Below, piece after piece: positions 29,683 through 32,536 of a stretch of 32,536 nt of DNA. The first letter of the stretch is position 1. Each line of letters opens with the position of its first letter. The stretch comes from Actinomycetes bacterium (GTDB taxonomy: Bacteria; Actinomycetota; Acidimicrobiia; Acidimicrobiales; RAAP-2): the NCBI GenBank assembly GCA_021779855.1, contig JAJXZW010000018.1, forward strand, positions 1 to 32,536. Reading direction: 5' to 3'. The notes under the pieces were generated by a model. It had not been told where the DNA came from and searched no databases. It saw only the letters and a program-made list of their open reading frames with translations. A program made the translations under genes and the position numbers.

Positions 29683-30189
29683 ATGGGCCGGGTCCTCTTG
29701 CTCAACGCGACCTACGAGCCCCTGCAGTTGGTGTCGGACCGCCGGGCCGTCGTCCTGGTGCTGGGGGGCCGGGCCGAGCCCGTGGCCGTGCCCGAGGCCC
29801 CGCAGGTGTGGCGCTCGGCTTCGGTGAGCGTGGAGATCCCGGCGATCGTGCGCCTGTGCGAGATGGTCCGGCTGCCCTCACGGGTGCGGACCCCGCCGCT
29901 GACCCGTCGAGCCCTGCTGCTGCGTGACAGCTACCGTTGCGCGTACTGCCTCGAGCACGCCGACACGGTCGACCACGTCGTGCCCCGCTCGCGTGGCGGG
30001 CGCCACGACTGGCTCAACGTCGTCGCCGCCTGCAAGCACCACAACCTGGAGAAGGGCGATCGACTGATCGAGGAGATCGGCTGGCGGATGCACTTCGAGC
30101 CGCGGGTCCCCGAGGGGCCCTGGTGGCGCTGGCGCCACGTGCCCGACCCCGACCCGCTCTGGGCGCCGTATCTGCCCAAGGCGTCGTGA
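29683..30189 (+). CDS. HNH endonuclease
   Basis: A 168-aa nuclease of the actinobacterial HNH group. C-A-Y-C is the first zinc pair, D-H-V-V-P-R-S-R-G-G the catalytic His block, W-x-N-V-V-A-A-C-K-H-H-N-L-E-K-G-D the second. The N-terminal N-A-T-Y-E-P-L part is typical of small cellular HNH proteins near mraZ, not of phage or McrA enzymes. The physiological role is unknown. The lipoate-ligase-like gene overlaps its stop. Confidence 0.92.
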   Translation: MGRVLLLNATYEPLQLVSDRRAVVLVLGGRAEPVAVPEAPQVWRSASVSVEIPAIVRLCEMVRLPSRVRTPPLTRRALLLRDSYRCAYCLEHADTVDHVVPRSRGGRHDWLNVVAACKHHNLEKGDRLIEEIGWRMHFEPRVPEGPWWRWRHVPDPDPLWAPYLPKAS

Positions 30190-30848
30190 GCCCCGCCGTC
30201 GACGAGCTGCTCGACTACGACCGGCTGCGCGCGACGGGGATCGCCACCGTCTTCGTGCGCACGACGACGGTCCCCCTAGTCGTGCTGGGGAGCGCGCAGG
30301 CGACCGACGCCCTCGACCTCGCCGCGCACGACGGGGTCGTCGTGCGCCGTCGGCGTGGCGGTGGGGGGTTAGTCCTGCTCGACCGCGGCGACCTGTGGGT
30401 CGACTGGTGGGTGCCCACGGGCGATCCCCGCTGGTCCCCCGACGTCCACGCGACGGCGGCAGCGGCCGGGGACCGGTGGGCGGAGGTCCTGGCGACGCGC
30501 CTCGACGCGCCGGTGAAGGTCCACCGCGGCCGGCTCGTGGGGGACCCGACCCGACCCGGCGTCTGCTTCGCCGGGCGCGGCCCCGGTGAGGTGTTCGTCG
30601 GGGGGCTCAAGGCCGTGGGGGTCACCCAGTGGCGGGTTCGTGAGGGCGCCTTCGTCTCGACGGTGCTGCCCGCCTCGCCCCAGGCCCGCCTCGCCCCGGT
30701 GCTCGCGAGCGTCCCGGGGGAGTTCGCCTCCCTCGTGCACGCCACGGTCTCGACGCTCGGCCTCGCGGCCGGCGCCGGGGAGTTGCTCGAGGCGCTGACG
30801 CGCGTCGACGGCCCCTGGCGGGTCGAGCGCTCCGATCCGCTCGCCTGA
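30186..30848 (+). CDS. Lipoate-protein ligase A-like protein (BPL/LplA family)
   Basis: A 220-aa biotin/lipoate ligase fold. R-R-R-R-G-G-G-G-L-V-L-L-D is the R-R-x-G-G-G lipoate loop, W-V-D-W-W-V-P-T follows, and G-G-L-K-A-V-G-V-T-Q-W-R carries the catalytic-lysine position of the K-(x)-(S/V)-G motif. It is shorter than full LplA (about 330 aa), so it may be an amidotransferase, a scaffold-like ligase or a degenerate member. GTG overlaps the HNH stop. Confidence 0.8.
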   Translation: MSPAVDELLDYDRLRATGIATVFVRTTTVPLVVLGSAQATDALDLAAHDGVVVRRRRGGGGLVLLDRGDLWVDWWVPTGDPRWSPDVHATAAAAGDRWAEVLATRLDAPVKVHRGRLVGDPTRPGVCFAGRGPGEVFVGGLKAVGVTQWRVREGAFVSTVLPASPQARLAPVLASVPGEFASLVHATVSTLGLAAGAGELLEALTRVDGPWRVERSDPLA

Positions 30849-30890
30849 GCCCGCACCGTGCCCCGGCCACCCTCTCGGGGGCTCAACACG

Positions 30891-30905
30891 CCCCCAATTT
30901 GGGGG
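30891..30905. other. 7-1-7 palindrome upstream of mraZ
   Basis: CCCCCAA-T-TTGGGGG is a perfect inverted repeat 42 bases after the lipoate-ligase-like stop and two bases before the first AGTGG repeat. It could terminate upstream transcription or be part of the mraZ control region. No T-tract follows. Confidence 0.45.
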
Positions 30906-30907
30906 TT

Positions 30908-30952
30908 AGTGGCGAGAAGTGGTGTATGGTGTCACGAAGTGGGGGCCAGTGG
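30908..30952 (+). promoter_or_regulatory. MraZ operator: AGTGG repeats at 10-bp spacing
   Basis: AGTGG occurs at 30908, 30918, 30938 and 30948. The slot at 30928 holds the degenerate GGTGT, overlapping the TATGGT -10. So five 5-base blocks with 5-base spacers face the same side of the helix. E. coli MraZ binds repeated TGGGN with 5-base spacers upstream of its own operon. Two blocks lie before and two after the -10, ideal for autorepression. Confidence 0.75.
30925..30930 (+). promoter_or_regulatory. -10 box of the mraZ operon (TATGGT)
   Basis: TATGGT lies 43 bases before ATG 30974, inside the AGTGG repeat array. The transcript would have a leader of about 36 bases with GGGAGGAGGGCG as ribosome site. 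No good -35 at standard distance is seen. Confidence 0.5.
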
Positions 30953-30973
30953 AGGGCCCGCGGGAGGAGGGCG

Positions 30974-31393
30974 ATGCTCGGCTTCGTGGGCCAGTTCCAG
31001 CACTCGCTGGACGCCAAGGGCCGTCTCATCCTTCCCGCGCGGTTCCGCGCGGCCTTCGAGCGCGGGGGGAGCCTCAGCCCGAACACCGAGGGGTGCGTCG
31101 CCCTGTGGACCCCGAGCGAGTTCGCCCGCCAGATGGACGAGCGCCTCGCGCGCGCGCGCGAGGGGGGCCCCAACGAACGACGCGTGATGAGGTTCTGGTC
31201 GGCCAACTCGTCCGAGGTCGAGTTCGACAAGCAGGGTCGCTTCGCCCTGCCCCCCGCGATCCGCGACTACGCCGAGCTGTCGGGCGAGGTGCTGGTGGTG
31301 GGGGCGATCGACCACATCGAGCTGTGGAACCCGCCGACCTACGCCGAGATGGTCGACGCCGCCGAGGCGACGTTCAAGCGGGGACTCGAGTGA
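30974..31393 (+). CDS. mraZ: Transcriptional regulator MraZ
   Basis: First gene of the division and cell wall cluster; a ring-forming SpoVT/AbrB-fold DNA-binding protein that represses its own operon. The 139-aa product has two tandem domains, each with a D-x-K/Q-G-R-x-x-L-P motif: D-A-K-G-R-L-I-L-P-A-R-F-R (about residue 13) and D-K-Q-G-R-F-A-L-P-P-A-I-R. ATG 30974 is supported by GGGAGGAGG and by the family start M-x-G-F-x-x-x-F-x-H-S-L-D. Confidence 0.96.
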   Translation: MLGFVGQFQHSLDAKGRLILPARFRAAFERGGSLSPNTEGCVALWTPSEFARQMDERLARAREGGPNERRVMRFWSANSSEVEFDKQGRFALPPAIRDYAELSGEVLVVGAIDHIELWNPPTYAEMVDAAEATFKRGLE

Positions 31394-31441
31394 GGGGAGG
31401 CGTGGGAGTTCAGTACCGGCCGCGGACCACGCGCAGCCTGG

Positions 31442-31498
31442 CAGTCGCGGCGACGAGGCGGGAACCCTCCTCCGCCCTCTCGTCTCTCGCCGCGACTG
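31442..31498 (+). promoter_or_regulatory. Long hairpin in the mraZ-rsmH spacer
   Basis: CAGTCGCGGCGA (31442-31453) and TCGCCGCGACTG (31487-31498) form a perfect 12-bp stem closing a 33-nt segment. Inside, CGAG...CTCG and GCGG...CCGC can extend the stem with bulges, leaving a pyrimidine-rich loop (ACCCTCCTCC). It ends 11 bases before the rsmH ATG, so it sits next to or over the ribosome site GAAAGG. A one-hairpin 'mraW RNA motif' is described upstream of this gene in actinobacteria; this may be a relative. Confidence 0.65.
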
Positions 31499-31509
31499 AA
31501 AGGCTGCGG

Positions 31510-32451
31510 ATGGCCCAGGTCAACTATCACGAACCCGTCCTCGTGCGCGAGGTCGTCGACCTCCTGGCGGGGGTCCCCGCCGGGGTGGTGGTCGACGCCA
31601 CCCTCGGCGGGGGCGGTCACGCCCTGGCGATCCTCGAGCGGCGAGGGGACCTGCGCGTCCTGGGCATCGACCGCGACCCCGACGCGCGCGCCGCCGCCGC
31701 GGGCCGGCTGGCCGGCGTCGCTGACCGGGTGCGGATAGCCGAGGCGACCTTCGACGACCTCGCGGCGGTCCTCGCGGCCAACCGGGACTTCATCGGCGGC
31801 GCCCCGATCGTCGCGGTCCTGATGGACCTCGGGGTCTCGTCGCACCAGTTCGACGAGGGGAGTCGGGGGTTCTCCTTGCGCGCCGACGCCCCCCTCGACA
31901 TGCGGATGGACCCGTCACGCGGCGTGACGGCCGCCGCGTACCTCGCGAGCGTCGAGGTCCACGACCTGGCCCGGTTGCTGCGCGAGCACGGGGAGTCGCG
32001 CTTCGCCGGGGCAATCGCGCGCGCCGTGGTGGCGGCACGTCCCTCGACCACCTTCGAGCTCGTCGCGGCGGTGGAGCGCGCGGTCCCGCCCGCGGCCCGC
32101 CGACGTGGCCACGTGGCCACGCGGGTCTTCCAGGCGCTGCGGGTCGAGGTCAACGACGAAGGGGGCCAGCTCGCACGCGGTCTCGTCGCGGCGCTCGAGG
32201 CCCTCACCGTCGGTGGGATGCTGGTCGTGATCTCGTACCACTCGGGCGAGGACCGGGCCGTCAAGGCCTTCCTCGACGAGGCGGCCACCGGCGGGTGCAC
32301 GTGCCCGCCCGGGCTGCCCTGCGTGTGCGGGGCCGTGGCGCGGATCGAGGTCGCCCGTCGCGGCGCTCGCCTCGCCACGCCCGAGGAGGTGGCGCGGAAC
32401 CCCCGGGCCCGCTCGGCCCGGCTCCGCTCTGCGCGCAAGGTCACGCCGTGA
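31510..32451 (+). CDS. rsmH: 16S rRNA (cytosine(1402)-N4)-methyltransferase RsmH
   Basis: Methylates C1402 in the ribosomal P site with S-adenosylmethionine. The 313-aa protein has Y-H-E-P-V-L (start), the SAM loop V-D-A-T-L-G-G-G-G-H, G-I-D-R-D-P-D-A, V-L-M-D-L-G-V-S-S-H-Q-F-D, L-D-M-R-M-D and the C-terminal S-Y-H-S-G-E-D-R plus the C-x-C-P-P-x-x-P-C-x-C-G segment. ATG 31510 is the first start that gives the family N-terminus; the frame upstream is a shadow of mraZ. The spacer from mraZ is 116 bases and contains a strong hairpin. The next gene overlaps the stop (GTGA). Confidence 0.96.
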   Translation: MAQVNYHEPVLVREVVDLLAGVPAGVVVDATLGGGGHALAILERRGDLRVLGIDRDPDARAAAAGRLAGVADRVRIAEATFDDLAAVLAANRDFIGGAPIVAVLMDLGVSSHQFDEGSRGFSLRADAPLDMRMDPSRGVTAAAYLASVEVHDLARLLREHGESRFAGAIARAVVAARPSTTFELVAAVERAVPPAARRRGHVATRVFQALRVEVNDEGGQLARGLVAALEALTVGGMLVVISYHSGEDRAVKAFLDEAATGGCTCPPGLPCVCGAVARIEVARRGARLATPEEVARNPRARSARLRSARKVTP

Positions 32452-32536
32452 GCGTCATCACGCTTCCGCGTCGTTCCGAGCGCCGGCGCGCCGGCCTGCG
32501 CTCGCCCCGGCGCGCGCCGGCGCGGGCCGCCACCGC
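32448..32536 (+). CDS. FtsL-position protein, N-terminal fragment (runs off the window)
   Basis: GTG 32448 overlaps the rsmH stop by four bases and the frame stays open for 29 codons to the edge. The visible part S-V-I-T-L-P-R-R-S-E-R-R-R-A-G-L-R-S-P is basic and proline-rich, like the cytoplasmic N-terminus of actinobacterial FtsL proteins, which always follow rsmH. The membrane helix and coiled coil are outside the window, so the name rests on position. Confidence 0.6.
   Translation, partial: MSVITLPRRSERRRAGLRSPRRAPARAAT

Noticed and set aside
1-32536. CRISPR array, prophage or toxin-antitoxin locus
   Set aside because: No spaced repeats of CRISPR type, phage structural genes or toxin-antitoxin pairs were seen on either strand.

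Overview
The window is very GC-rich (about 70%) and reads as chromosome of a high-GC actinobacterium. The best guess is the class Acidimicrobiia or a close relative; this is inferred from gene content, not from a marker phylogeny. Supporting signs are a mec-cysO-cysM cysteine operon, a DUF3040 membrane protein close to the mraZ-rsmH-ftsL start of the division/cell-wall cluster, a PUA-like LON-domain protein, frequent GTG starts, GTGA/ATGA gene overlaps, and many apparently leaderless genes with a TANNNT box 6-8 bases before the start codon.

Layout. 1-98 is the 3' end of an IS3-family transposase, facing the 3' end of tmRNA (ssrA, minus). smpB lies just upstream of ssrA. 1101-2823 is mec-cysO-cysM (protein-thiocarboxylate cysteine synthesis). 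2865-4867 holds RNase PH, RdgB and a LON-domain protein. An FKBP isomerase and tRNA-Leu are on the minus strand. clpP then overlaps a two-gene polysaccharide exporter (wzm/wzt-like, 5404-8074). A HAD phosphatase diverges from a 1-Cys peroxiredoxin. An acyl-CoA synthetase follows orn on the minus strand, divergent from dut; tRNA-Gly comes next.

12906-21519 is a long plus-strand metabolic block. It contains a polar amino-acid-type ABC transporter (binding protein, permease, ATPase), a nitroreductase, a sphingosine-1-phosphate-lyase-like PLP enzyme, an FGGY sugar kinase, an HSL-type esterase, and a formylglycine-type phosphonate monoester hydrolase/arylsulfatase. Adjacent genes overlap by four bases within sub-operons. 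This is the best candidate for an undescribed pathway: uptake, ester removal, phosphorylation, then PLP-dependent C-C cleavage of an amino-polyol-like substrate.

21526-26754 carries a second nitroreductase, a BcrAB-like ABC exporter, msrA, a nitronate-monooxygenase-like enzyme and an NhaA antiporter. A badly decayed DHA2 (EmrB/QacA-like) drug-efflux gene fills 26837-27460. Then come a low-molecular-weight tyrosine phosphatase with no canonical start codon, DUF3040, a ROK kinase, a small unknown gene, an HNH nuclease and a lipoate-ligase-like protein. The window ends with mraZ (behind 10-bp-phased operator repeats), rsmH (behind a long hairpin) and the first codons of an ftsL-position gene.

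Most striking observations: the leaderless promoter grammar, including three identical GGGCCC spacers; a CysO that ends in Gly-Gly-Ser-Cys instead of Gly-Gly and so would need trimming by its neighbour Mec; the transporter/lyase/kinase/PMH block; the MraZ operator and the rsmH leader hairpin.
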